Assembly: GCA_963816985.1 (NCBI GenBank)
Contig: CAWFMF010000004.1
Location: 3,100,001-3,164,000 of the forward strand
DNA length: 64,000 bases
Origin: JAIVJM01 sp963816985
Lineage (GTDB): Bacteria > Acidobacteriota > Blastocatellia > Pyrinomonadales > Pyrinomonadaceae
Reading direction: 5' to 3'
This document shows positions 34,312 through 42,977 of this stretch, piece after piece; position 1 is the stretch's first letter; each line of letters starts with the position of its first letter. The position numbers were made by a program, and so were the translations under genes. The notes below the pieces were generated by a model. It ran no database searches. It saw nothing but the letters and a program-made list of their open reading frames with translations, and was not told where the DNA came from.

Positions 34312-37300
34312 ATTCTTTGACCAGCCAGATTTCCTGCGGGCGGACGACGGGCGAGACGAGGTGGACGTGCAGGCCCTCGATGTCGGGTCGGTGGATGACG
34401 GCGACGCGGCGGTGCGTGAGGAAGACGCCAAGCGCCTCTTCGGCGATGAGGTGTTGGAGGCGCGTGTAGAGGCGCGCTCGCTCGGCGCGGTTGACGGTGG
34501 TGCGAGCCCGCGCGGAGACGCGGTCAACCTCTTCGACGCGCGCCGTGCGACCGAGGCTCGAAGCGCGGTTGGCCGAGTGGAAGAGGACGTAAGTGAAGTT
34601 GTCGGGGTCGGCGTAGTCGGCGTACCAGCTCAGCTCGGCGAGCGGGGCGCGACCGTCGAGGGCCGAGCTGATGAGGTCGGCGGCGTCCGCCGTGCGTATC
34701 TGGCAATCGAAGCCGACTTCGGCCAACTGCTCGCAGAGAATCTGCCCGGCCCGCTCGCTCGTGGACTGCTCGGAGAAGGAGCGCCAGAGGTCGAGCCTGA
34801 TGCCAGAACGATACCCGGCTTCCTGTAGGAGACGGCGCGAGAGCTGCGGGTCGTATTGGAGACCCGGAAAGTCTGCGTCATGGCCGATGAGTCCGGGCGG
34901 GATAGGCCCGGCGGCGGGCGTCGCCATGCCGCCGTAAACTTCGTCCACGAGCCGCCGCTTGTCTATCGCGTGGGCGACGGCGCGGCGCACGCGCACGTCG
35001 TCGAAGGGCGGCTGCTCGGCGTCGAGGATGAGCATCTGCGTGTGCAACTGCTGCGCGAGGACGACGCAGGACTTCCATTCGGGGTCTTGCGCGAGCCGCG
35101 CGACGCGGGCCGCCGAGCCTTCGCGCACGTAGGCCAGCTCGCCCGCGCGCAGGCGGTCGAAGAGCTGCCCGCCGTTCTCGCTGTACTCGATGGTCAGGCC
35201 GTCAACATAAGGCTTATCGCCGTCCCAGTAATTTTCGGCGCGCGCAAGTTCAACGCGGCCCGCTTCGGCGTCGAACTCGACGAGGCGGAACGGCCCCGTC
35301 CCGACGGGCCGGCGCGCGAACCCCGCCGCGCCCTCGCGCTCGATCTCCTCGCGCGGCACGACCGCCGCGAAGGGCAGGCAGAGCATCGGGAGGAAGAAGG
35401 CGAGCGGCTCGACCAGTTCGAGCTCGATTGTCCGCGCGTCGAGCACGCGCGCGCCCGGCAGCTCTTCCGTCTTCCCGTGCGCGTACTCCTCCGCGCCGAC
35501 CAGATTCTTGAAGACCCACGCGCCCGACTTCGACTGCCGAAGCTCGCGCCGCACCGAGTAAACCACGTCGTCGGCGACGAGCGCGCGCCCGTTGTGGAAG
35601 CGCACGCCGTCGCGCAGGGTAAAAGTGTAGGTGCGACCGTCGGAGGAAATCTCCCAGCTCTCGGCGAGCTGCGGCTCGACCTCCGCGCCCTCGCCCGTGC
35701 GGACGAGGCACTCGAACATGAGACTGACCAAATCCGCCCGCGCCACGGTCGAGGCTTCGAGCACGTCGAGCGAAGGGAGTTTCGTCGGCACGCCGTAGTG
35801 GAGGTGGCCGCCACGGCTCGGAGTGGGGAGCTTGAAGTGGCTCACGGAGTCGCGCAGGGAGGTCGCCTCGTGGTCGAGGAGCCCGGCGGCGAAGTTGATT
35901 TGAATGATGGACGCCTGATTGCGCGTCACGGCCTCGCGGATGACCTCGATGGCGCGCAGCACGTCTTCCGCGCCCCGGTGTTGCTCGCCGACCGCGCCGC
36001 CGATTTGACCGACGACCTCCGTCAACTGCTCCATCGCCGACGCGATGTGCTTCGAGACTTCAGTCTGCTCGCGCATCGCGCGCCGCACCTGTCCCGTCAG
36101 TTCGGCCATGCGGACGGCGCGCGTGCCGATCTCGGCGGCGGTGCGCGCCTGCTCCGAGGTGGCGCGCTCGATCTCCTGCGCGCGGCGTCGGACTTGGACG
36201 GTGCGCTCCGTCACCTGATGCGATTCGAGCGCCTGCATGGCGGCGGCCTCGGCGATCTGCCGGATGGCGGTGGCCGAAAGGCCCGTCTTGCCGCTGATGT
36301 CGGCGAGCGACTGCGCGGCGCGCTCGGCGAGGCGGACGCCCTCGTCGGCGAGTTGGCGGTTGCTCGCAGACTGTCGCGTAGCGATGGCCACGCCGTCGCG
36401 GACGCCGTTGATGAGTTCTTCGATTTCATCCGTCGAGCGCGCGGTGCGCTCGGAGAGTTCCTTAATCTCTTCGGCGACGACGGCGAAGCCGCGTCCCTGC
36501 TGCCCGGCCTGCGCGGCGAGGATGCGCGCGTTCAAGGCGAGGAGGTTCGTGCGGTCGGCGATGCCGTCAATGACGCGCGTGATCGCGCCGATGCGTTCCG
36601 AACGTTCGCCGAGCGCGGCGATGGTTCCGCCCGCCTCTTCGAGCTGCCCGCGCAACGCGCTCATCGAGGCGGCGGTGTCGCGCACGACCGAAGAGCCCTG
36701 CTCCGCCGAACGCTGCACCTCCTCGGCGAGCGCCGCCGACTCGGAGGCCGCGATGCCGACCCTCTGCGTTGATTCGTCAATCGCGAGCATCGAACGCTCG
36801 GTCTCGTCCGTCGCCTTGGCGAGCGAGACGGTGGACTCGGCGACGCCTTTGACGGAGACGGCCATCGCCTCGATTGAGGTCGCCGTCTCCTCGACGAAGG
36901 CGGCGAGCGCGTCGGCGTTGGAAGAGACTTCGTCAATCGAGGCGGCCATCTCAAGCGCCGAGGTCGAAGTTGATTGCGAGAGGTAGGCGAGGGCGCTCAC
37001 AGAGTTCGTGACCGAGCGCGCCGAGGCGCTGATTTCCGAGATGGAGCTGACGGTCGCGTCCACCGACTCGGCCTCGTCGCTGACGGCCAGAGCGAGCACG
37101 CGACCGCCTTCGAGGATGCGGCCCGAAACGGTCTCGATGGAATCGGCGGCCCTTTGGAGTCGCCCCACGGCGCGGCGCATGCTGCGCGCGAGCGCGGTCA
37201 ACTCTTCGAGCGCGCGCCGCTCGCCACGGCCCGCGCGGGCGAGCAACTCCGCCGGGAGTTCCGACGCCAGATCGCCGCCCGCCAGCAGCGCCGCCACGCG

Positions 37301-37444
37301 CTCGACTGAGCCCGGCTCGCCGCCCGCCGCGCGCTTCTTGCGCTTCGGAGTCGCGGCGCGGCGCGGGGCGTCGTCGTTCAAAAGCTCAGGCGTCTGCACG
37401 CCCGGATTGAAGACGGTCTCGTTGTTGCCGATGTTCGAGGACAT
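34310..37444 (-). CDS. Soluble methyl-accepting-type protein fused to an ABC solute-binding (SBP_bac_5) domain
   Basis: 1044 residues with no signal peptide and no membrane segment. The N-terminal ~90 residues are basic and disordered. Residues ~100-540 are an MCP-type coiled coil with the conserved hairpin tip around 290-345 (VIDGIADRTNLLALNARILAAQ, QQGRGFAVVAEEIKELSERT). Residues ~545-1044 are a complete family-5 peptide/nickel solute-binding domain: FECLVRTGEGAEVEPQLAESWE, TYTFTLRDGVRFHNG, PVGTGPFRL, YWDGDKPYVDGL, RVRRAVAHAIDKRRLVDEV, LSWYADYADPDNF. SBP_5 domains are normally periplasmic; here ligand sensing would occur in the cytoplasm unless the domain is exported by another route. No CheA/CheW genes nearby; a histidine kinase lies upstream on the same strand. 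Confidence 0.9.
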   Translation of the reverse strand: MSSNIGNNETVFNPGVQTPELLNDDAPRRAATPKRKKRAAGGEPGSVERVAALLAGGDLASELPAELLARAGRGERRALEELTALARSMRRAVGRLQRAADSIETVSGRILEGGRVLALAVSDEAESVDATVSSISEISASARSVTNSVSALAYLSQSTSTSALEMAASIDEVSSNADALAAFVEETATSIEAMAVSVKGVAESTVSLAKATDETERSMLAIDESTQRVGIAASESAALAEEVQRSAEQGSSVVRDTAASMSALRGQLEEAGGTIAALGERSERIGAITRVIDGIADRTNLLALNARILAAQAGQQGRGFAVVAEEIKELSERTARSTDEIEELINGVRDGVAIATRQSASNRQLADEGVRLAERAAQSLADISGKTGLSATAIRQIAEAAAMQALESHQVTERTVQVRRRAQEIERATSEQARTAAEIGTRAVRMAELTGQVRRAMREQTEVSKHIASAMEQLTEVVGQIGGAVGEQHRGAEDVLRAIEVIREAVTRNQASIIQINFAAGLLDHEATSLRDSVSHFKLPTPSRGGHLHYGVPTKLPSLDVLEASTVARADLVSLMFECLVRTGEGAEVEPQLAESWEISSDGRTYTFTLRDGVRFHNGRALVADDVVYSVRRELRQSKSGAWVFKNLVGAEEYAHGKTEELPGARVLDARTIELELVEPLAFFLPMLCLPFAAVVPREEIEREGAAGFARRPVGTGPFRLVEFDAEAGRVELARAENYWDGDKPYVDGLTIEYSENGGQLFDRLRAGELAYVREGSAARVARLAQDPEWKSCVVLAQQLHTQMLILDAEQPPFDDVRVRRAVAHAIDKRRLVDEVYGGMATPAAGPIPPGLIGHDADFPGLQYDPQLSRRLLQEAGYRSGIRLDLWRSFSEQSTSERAGQILCEQLAEVGFDCQIRTADAADLISSALDGRAPLAELSWYADYADPDNFTYVLFHSANRASSLGRTARVEEVDRVSARARTTVNRAERARLYTRLQHLIAEEALGVFLTHRRVAVIHRPDIEGLHVHLVSPVVRPQEIWLVKE

Positions 37445-37631
37445 AGGTCTCTCTCAGACGGAAATATACTTTCGTGAGCTTGATGCTGGGATTTTCGTTC
37501 GGGGAAGCGGCTCCGGACTTGCTCGCCGCTTGTGAGTGGGTGGGCCGCGTCACCGGCAAGTTAAGGTGCGCCGCCGACGCATTTTCATCATAGCACAAAA
37601 GTTCAAAGTTCAAGGTTCAAAGTTCGGGGCG
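37445..37631. other. Upstream region of the MCP-SBP gene
   Basis: About 190 bases without a gene, the left part of a 472-base gap. A one-armed GTTCAAA-type word array (four units) occupies 37601-37627, directly next to the large inverted element. Confidence 0.5.
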
Positions 37632-37931
37632 GAAGCCCGACCGTGAGGGAGGGCGCGGGCACGAATGATTCAAGTCCTGCCCTGAAAGGGCAGAAGATGA
37701 TAGCCGGGGGCAAGTGCGCAGCACGTCGCCCCCGGAACAAGCATGAGAAGAATTACGACCCTGAAAGGGTCGCACCCCGACGTTGAGGTGCGACCCCTTC
37801 AGGGTCGGATTCCTCCATCTACGCGAACCGGGGGCGTCGCAAACTTCGTTCGCTCTGCCCCCGGCTATTGTCTTCATCCCCTTCGGGGATTTTGCATCAA
37901 GTCCCTACGCCCTCCCTCACGGTCGGGCTTC
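37632..37931. repeat. ~300-bp inverted repeat element with nested CCCTGAAAGGG palindromes
   Basis: Perfect 24-bp end arms (37632-37655 and 37908-37931, beginning GAAGCCCGACCGTGAGGG). Inside are a second pair (GATAGCCGGGGGC facing GCCCCCGGCTAT) and several short palindromes, among them GCCCTGAAAGGGC, GACCCTGAAAGGGTC and CCCCTTCGGGG. The right arm encodes the last residues (E-A-R-P) and stop of the histidine kinase. A shortened arm relative occurs at 59795-59812. Confidence 0.85.
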
Positions 37932-39353
37932 TGCTTGTTCGGTCGGACGCGCCGGGAGGTTGAGGTGGACGGCGAGGCCGCGGGGGTGTTGGTCTTGGAG
38001 CGTGACGCAGCCGCCGAGGACGGCAAGCAGGCGGTGCGCGATGATGAGGCCGAGCTCGTTCATGTTCGTGCCGCGCTCGTTCGGGGCGTCTATGTCCACG
38101 GGGTCGAAGAGGTGCGCGGGGTCTGTGAGCGGCTCGCCCTCGTCCACAATCTCGACGCGGAGGCGGTTGCCTTCGGCGGGCGCGGCGTGGACTTTGACCT
38201 TGCCGCCCGAAGGGCTGCGACCGATGCCGAAGGCGAGGAAGTTGTAGAGCACCTGCCGGAGCTTCCCTTCGTCCGAGACGACCGCGCCGAGTTCCGGCGC
38301 GGAGTGGCATTCGAGCGTCACGCCCTGCTTCTGCGCGAGCCGCGCCACCGCCGCGCAGGATTCGCGCAGCGTCTCGCGCAAAGAGAACTCGTGCAGGAAC
38401 AACTCCGTCTGCCCGGCTTCGAGCCGCGAGAGGTCAACGAGCTGGTTGAGGCTCGCGTGGAGTTGGAAGCCGGAGGACTGAATCTTGGCGCAGAAGCGGC
38501 GCTGCGTTTCGGTCAGGTCTTCCTGGTCGAGGAGGATTTCGGCGAAGCCGAGGATTGAAGTCAAAGGCGTGCGCAGCTCGTGCGACATGCGCGCGAGGAA
38601 GAGCGAGCGGTAGCGACCGACTCTCAGCAGCTCGCGGTTCGCGTCTTCGAGCGCGGCGGTGCGTTGGCGCAGCTCGCCGATGAGGCTCTCGATGCGGTGA
38701 CGCTGCTCGTTCATCGCCTCGCTGCGCCGCGCGTTGCCGATGGCGATGACGATGGCCGGGCCGACGCGGCGGATGCCGCCGAGCGCGTTGCGCAGGCGCA
38801 CGGGGTCGGTCGAGACGACAATCACCGCGCCCGCCAATCCGCCGCGCGAGAAGATGGGGACGGCGACGCCCGCCTCCAGACTCGTCTGCGCGAAGGCCGC
38901 GCGCATCTCCTCGCCGCCGGGACACTGGTCGGGCTCGTCCGGCCAGAAGTGGCACTCGCCGCCCGCGCGCTCGACCTCGACCACCATCAGCTCGCCGATG
39001 CGCCGCGCCTTCTCCTCGTCAACGTGCGGGTGGATGTAGCCCGCGCTCTGGTGCAGGTGGCTGTCGTCGCCGCGCAGGTAAGTCGCGATGCAGCACAAGT
39101 CCCAGTGGCGCAGGAGGATGTTCGAGAAGGACTCGCAGATTTCGCTCTCCGAGTGTCCCTCGCCGGGCGCGAAGGCCTGCTCGTAGAGGACGCTGATCAG
39201 CTCCGCGCTGAGCGCGTCCTGCTCGCCCTGTGTGGTGTTGCCCGTGGCGGCGGTCGTCGCGGGGGCGGCTGCCGAAGCGGCGGAAATCTGCCCCCTCCCC
39301 GCGAGGTCTCCGGCCCCGGTTATGTTCGTCGCTTCTGTTGCCCGTTCACCCAT
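37917..39353 (-). CDS. Sensor histidine kinase with GAF-like input domain
   Basis: 478 residues, soluble. Residues ~50-210 look like a GAF domain (LLRHWDLCCIATYLRGDD...AGVAVPIFSRGGLAGAVIVVS). A coiled-coil segment (ESLIGELRQRTAALEDANREL) leads to the HisKA box with phospho-acceptor His258 in MSHELRTPLTSILGF. The HATPase part has an N-box-like LYNFLAF and the block VEIVDEGEPL in place of the usual DxGxG, so ATP-binding motifs are partly degenerate. No response regulator is adjacent. The protein ends inside a repeat arm. It may signal with the MCP-like protein on the same strand (inference). Confidence 0.85.
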   Translation of the reverse strand: MGERATEATNITGAGDLAGRGQISAASAAAPATTAATGNTTQGEQDALSAELISVLYEQAFAPGEGHSESEICESFSNILLRHWDLCCIATYLRGDDSHLHQSAGYIHPHVDEEKARRIGELMVVEVERAGGECHFWPDEPDQCPGGEEMRAAFAQTSLEAGVAVPIFSRGGLAGAVIVVSTDPVRLRNALGGIRRVGPAIVIAIGNARRSEAMNEQRHRIESLIGELRQRTAALEDANRELLRVGRYRSLFLARMSHELRTPLTSILGFAEILLDQEDLTETQRRFCAKIQSSGFQLHASLNQLVDLSRLEAGQTELFLHEFSLRETLRESCAAVARLAQKQGVTLECHSAPELGAVVSDEGKLRQVLYNFLAFGIGRSPSGGKVKVHAAPAEGNRLRVEIVDEGEPLTDPAHLFDPVDIDAPNERGTNMNELGLIIAHRLLAVLGGCVTLQDQHPRGLAVHLNLPARPTEQAEARP

Positions 39354-39601
39354 AATGCTCGACGGCCCCGAACTCGGAGAGAGCGGAGAAGAACCGAAAG
39401 TATGATGCCTGACAAGTATGTGCTTTCTTTAACGGAATATAGTTTGACCTCCCCGGAGTGTCAACCTTGAGGCGGGAGACTTGAGGCCGGAGGCCCAGGA
39501 CTCGCTAAAAACAGAGGTTCTCGACGGCCTCTAGCCTCTTCTTTTCTCTTTCGCTATGATGGACTGCCGGGGGCCGAGAAGGCGTGCCCCCGTCTTCCTT
39601 C

Positions 39602-41215
39602 ATGAACGGGCAGCTACGCGACCACCCTCTCGCCGAACTCATCAACGAAATTACGGGCGCGCGACTCTCCGGCGCGCTGCGCCTCGCGCACGAGCGCGTC
39701 AAGGGCGCGGTCTATTTCGAGGACGGCGAGGTCGTCGCGGCCCTCACGAACCTGCGCTCGCATCGCCTCTCCGAGGTGCTGCGGCGCGAGAAGGGCGGGG
39801 CGGTCGCCGCGCGGCTCGAAGAGTTGACGGGCGCGGGCATGTCGGACGAGCAGGCGGGCGCGGCGCTCGTCGAGGGCGGCGAGTTGAGCGCGGGCGAGCT
39901 GGACGCGGCGCGCGGGCGGCAGTCCGTCGAGGGCTTGCGCGAGCTGCTCGGCTGGGCCGAAGGCGAGTGGGCCTTCGACCCGCGCGTGCGCCTCGCGGGG
40001 AATTACCGCGCGCGGCTCGACGTGCCTTCGCTGCTCGCCGAAGGCGCGCGCCAACTCCCGCCGGAGTTCGTCGCGGGGAGGATGGCGAACGAAGAAGAGC
40101 TTCTCTCGCCCGCCCCCGAAGCGCTCTACGAAGACGCCATCAAAGGTCTCCAACTGCTCCCGACCGAGGCTTTCGTCCTCACGCGCGCGTCGGGGCCGAT
40201 GAGCCTCGGCGAGTTGGTCGCCGTCAGCGGCTTGCCGGAGGCGGAGACGCGCCGCGCGCTCTACACCCTCGCGCTCGGCGGACTCCTGCGGCGCGAGCGT
40301 TGGCCGCAAGCCTTCTCGCCGGAGATGCTGGCGCGCGCGCGCAGCACAAGCTCCACGCCCAAGTCCGAGCGGGGAGACGAGCCGTCCGCGATGCCTTCGC
40401 CGCCCACGTCCGCGCCGGGCACGCCCGCGCCGCCGACGGCGCAAGACTCGGCGGTCGAGCCGGAGAGGGAGAGGACTCCGCGCGAAGAGATGGAGGAGTT
40501 GTTCGAGCGCTCCCGCGCCGCGACGCACTACACGGTGCTCGGCATCACGCGCAACTCCACGCCCGCCGAGGTCAAGAAAGTCTACTACGCGCTCGCGCGC
40601 CGCCTGCACCCCGACCACTTCCGCCGCGACTCGGACGAGCGCCTGCAACAGCAGCTCGACAACGCCTTCGCCAGAGTCACGCAGGCCTACGAGGTCTTGA
40701 AGGACACGAGCCTGCGCGCGTCCTATGACCTCAAGCTCAGCAAGGAGGACGCCGCGAACGGAGAGTCCGCCGAGTCGAAGGCGGACGGCGCGCGCAACGC
40801 CGCGCCCGAAAGCCCGCCGCCCTCGCCCGCGCTCTCGCAGGAGTCGGCCCTGCTCTACCGCGCCGAGGATAAGTATCAGCAGGGGCTCGCGGCCCTCCAG
40901 CAGAACAACACGGCGCTGGCGACTCGCCTGCTCGGCGAAGCGGCGCTGCTCGTGCCCAAGCAGGCGCGCTACCGAGCCCTCTACGGTCGCGCTCTCTCGC
41001 GCGATAAGCAGTCGCGCCGTCAGGCCGAGTCCGAGCTTCTGGCCGCCGTCGGGCTCGACGAGAAGAACCCCGCTTACCGCGTGATGCTGGCCGAACTTTA
41101 CGTCGAAATCGGCCTCCGGCGCAGGGCCGAGGGCGAGCTCGAACGCGCCCTCACCTTCGACCCCTCGCACGCCGCCGCCCGCCGGCTGCTCCGCGAGCTG
41201 CGCGCCGCCAAGTAA
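39602..41215 (+). CDS. DUF4388 - J-domain - TPR protein
   Basis: 537 residues from ATG 39602 (GTG at 39584 is an alternative; neither has a good ribosome-binding site). N-terminal DUF4388 (PatA-like) domain: MNGQLRDHPLAELINEITGARLSGALRL...VYFEDGEVVAA. A Pro-rich linker (~255-300) is followed by a J-domain with an intact HPD motif: HYTVLGITRNSTPAEVKKVYYALARRLHPDHF...AYEVLKD. C-terminal TPR-like helices (YQQGLAALQQNNTALATRLLGEAALL, MLAELYVEIGLRRRAEGELERAL) complete it. The J-domain should stimulate a DnaK ATPase. DUF4388 occurs in signalling proteins. Followed after the word repeat by an HD-GYP gene, likely co-transcribed. Confidence 0.85.
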   Translation: MNGQLRDHPLAELINEITGARLSGALRLAHERVKGAVYFEDGEVVAALTNLRSHRLSEVLRREKGGAVAARLEELTGAGMSDEQAGAALVEGGELSAGELDAARGRQSVEGLRELLGWAEGEWAFDPRVRLAGNYRARLDVPSLLAEGARQLPPEFVAGRMANEEELLSPAPEALYEDAIKGLQLLPTEAFVLTRASGPMSLGELVAVSGLPEAETRRALYTLALGGLLRRERWPQAFSPEMLARARSTSSTPKSERGDEPSAMPSPPTSAPGTPAPPTAQDSAVEPERERTPREEMEELFERSRAATHYTVLGITRNSTPAEVKKVYYALARRLHPDHFRRDSDERLQQQLDNAFARVTQAYEVLKDTSLRASYDLKLSKEDAANGESAESKADGARNAAPESPPPSPALSQESALLYRAEDKYQQGLAALQQNNTALATRLLGEAALLVPKQARYRALYGRALSRDKQSRRQAESELLAAVGLDEKNPAYRVMLAELYVEIGLRRRAEGELERALTFDPSHAAARRLLRELRAAK

Positions 41216-41219
41216 GCAA

Positions 41220-41306
41220 GTTCAAAGTTCAAAGTTTAAAGTTCAAAGTCGAAGAAAGGGGTTTTGGATTTGTAACTTTGAACTTTGAACTTTAAACTTT
41301 GAACTC
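41220..41306. repeat. 7-bp word repeat with inverted arms (GTTCAAA type)
   Basis: Left arm: GTTCAAA-type units 41220-41254. Right arm: AACTTTG-type units 41274-41306. The right arm ends two bases before the HD-GYP start codon, replacing any ribosome-binding site. Confidence 0.88.
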
Positions 41307-41307
41307 T

Positions 41308-42045
41308 ATGACCATCGAGTTTGAGGAAAAGGAGCGCGCCACGGGCGAGGCGTTCCTGCGGCTGTCGGTCGCGGTGGACGAGTTCGAGGGCTACACGCAC
41401 GCGCACGCGGCGCGCGTGGCGCGTCTCTCGGACGCCTTAGCGGCGAACTTCCGCCTCTCGCACGCCGACCGCTCGTCGCTCGTCTTCGCCGCGCTCTTGC
41501 ACGACCTCGGCGAGATGGCGATGCGGCGCGACTACATCAAGAGCACGGGGCCTCTGACGCAGGCCGAGCGGCTCGACCTCCAACGTCATCCCATCATCGG
41601 CGAGCAGGAGTCGGCGCGCTCCGGCGCGGCGCGCGGCGCGCAGCTCCTCGTCCGCTGGCATCACGAGTGGTGGGACGGCGGCGGCTACCCGGACGCCCTG
41701 CGCGGCGAACAGATTCCGCTCGAAGCGCGCATCCTGCGCGTCGCCGACGCCTACGCCTCTCTGACCGACGCGCGCCCCTTCCGCCCCGCCGGGACGGAGG
41801 CCGAGGCGCGCAAGCACCTCACGCTCTGGGCCGGGTTAGAGTTCGACCCGCAAGTCGTGCGCGCCTTCCTCGCGCTTCAAGGGCTGCCGGAGCTTCGCTC
41901 TTACGCGCAAGCCCGTTCCGATAAGAACGAGACGACGGGCGGCGCGGTCAACACGGGTGAGGCGGTCGTGCCTTCTTCAACGACGAGCGATGCGGGCGCG
42001 CTCGTCGGCGCGGGCGAGTTGGAAGCGGAGAAGATTGGAGACTGA
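41308..42045 (+). CDS. HD-GYP domain protein (predicted c-di-GMP phosphodiesterase)
   Basis: 245 residues from ATG 41308. It has HAHAARVARLS, HD at 65-66 in ALLHDLGEMAM, then HHEWWDGGGYP (HHE at 117-119, GYP at 125-127) and RILRVADAYASLTDARPFR. These are the HD, HHExxDGxGYP and D-A-Y metal-binding motifs of active HD-GYP enzymes that hydrolyse cyclic di-GMP. No receiver or sensor domain. The C-terminal ~45 residues are low complexity. The start codon directly follows a 7-bp word array, so translation may be leaderless-like or coupled to the upstream gene. Overlaps the next gene by one base. Confidence 0.85.
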   Translation: MTIEFEEKERATGEAFLRLSVAVDEFEGYTHAHAARVARLSDALAANFRLSHADRSSLVFAALLHDLGEMAMRRDYIKSTGPLTQAERLDLQRHPIIGEQESARSGAARGAQLLVRWHHEWWDGGGYPDALRGEQIPLEARILRVADAYASLTDARPFRPAGTEAEARKHLTLWAGLEFDPQVVRAFLALQGLPELRSYAQARSDKNETTGGAVNTGEAVVPSSTTSDAGALVGAGELEAEKIGD

Positions 42046-42977
42046 TGACGACGCGCCAACATTCAGACTACCTCCCCGAAGGCTGGCTCGGCTTCGAGCT
42101 GAGCATCCTGCGCCGCTTGCAGTTCCGCGCGCTCGTCAACCCGCTCGCGGGCGAGTCCGACCTCGACGTGTACCTCAAACGCTGGGGCGTGCGCGTCGCC
42201 GCCAACGACCCTTCGCAGTGGGCTTTTACGCGCTCTCGCGCCCGCGTCGAAAATAACTCCGAGCGTCTGAGTGAGGCGGACGTGGAGGCCGTGCTCGAAG
42301 ACGCATACGTCCCGCACCACCGCCTCAACAACCCGGCGCTGCGCCGCTGGTTCGGCGAGACCGACGCGTGGTGGTTCGACAACGTGCGCGCGTGCGCCGA
42401 GAAGTTAGACACGCCGTACCGCCGCGCCGTCGCGCTCCACTTAGGGATGCTCGTCGGCGACTACGTGCTCTCATTCGACGAAGAGACGCGCGAGCTGCGG
42501 CAGCCGCTCTCAAGGGTCTTCCGCCGTTTGTGGGACACCGAAACGCCGCCCGTGGACAACCGCCAGCGCAACACCAGCTCGAACATGAACGCGCGCGAAT
42601 TCCTCGCGCGCGAGCAATCAGACATGCTCTTCCTGCGGCTGCCGCGCCCCTCCCGACGCGGCGCGCGTCACGCCCCTTGGGCATGGCGAGAGGTCTGGGT
42701 GCGCGGCGGCGAAGACTTCTGGGACGACTACGAGCGCGCCCACGAAGGCGGCCCCGGCGCGCGCGCCGCCACGCGCCAGCAATACCTGCGGCACGTCGAA
42801 GGGATGCTCGACGCCGCCTCGCACGTCAACGCGTGGGCCGTCGCCCACGTCGAAGACGGCTTCGTCTCGACTGACGAACTCGTCGAAGTCATCCGCCAAC
42901 GCCGCCGCGTCGGCACCATCTACACCAAAGACTTCTCCGAACTCATGGGCGCGCGCGCCGCAATCATCACAGCCTAA
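42045..42977 (+). CDS. Uncharacterised protein resembling a degenerate D12-class DNA adenine methylase
   Basis: 310 residues, start ATG 42045 overlapping the stop of the HD-GYP gene (TGATG), hence translationally coupled. No certain family. Its layout recalls D12 (Dam-like) methyltransferases: DLDVYLKRWGVRVAANDPSQWAF resembles the segment ending in V-x-A-N-D, RRAVALHLGMLVGDYVL the middle helices, and NTSSNMNAREFLAREQSDMLFLRLPRP the strand that would carry the DPPY catalytic motif. Here DPPY reads L-P-R-P, so methylation activity would be lost. The C-terminal WAVAHVEDGFVSTDELVEVIRQRRRVGTIYTKDFSELMG suits the last strands. Treat as a hypothesis. Confidence 0.6.
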   Translation: MTTRQHSDYLPEGWLGFELSILRRLQFRALVNPLAGESDLDVYLKRWGVRVAANDPSQWAFTRSRARVENNSERLSEADVEAVLEDAYVPHHRLNNPALRRWFGETDAWWFDNVRACAEKLDTPYRRAVALHLGMLVGDYVLSFDEETRELRQPLSRVFRRLWDTETPPVDNRQRNTSSNMNAREFLAREQSDMLFLRLPRPSRRGARHAPWAWREVWVRGGEDFWDDYERAHEGGPGARAATRQQYLRHVEGMLDAASHVNAWAVAHVEDGFVSTDELVEVIRQRRRVGTIYTKDFSELMGARAAIITA

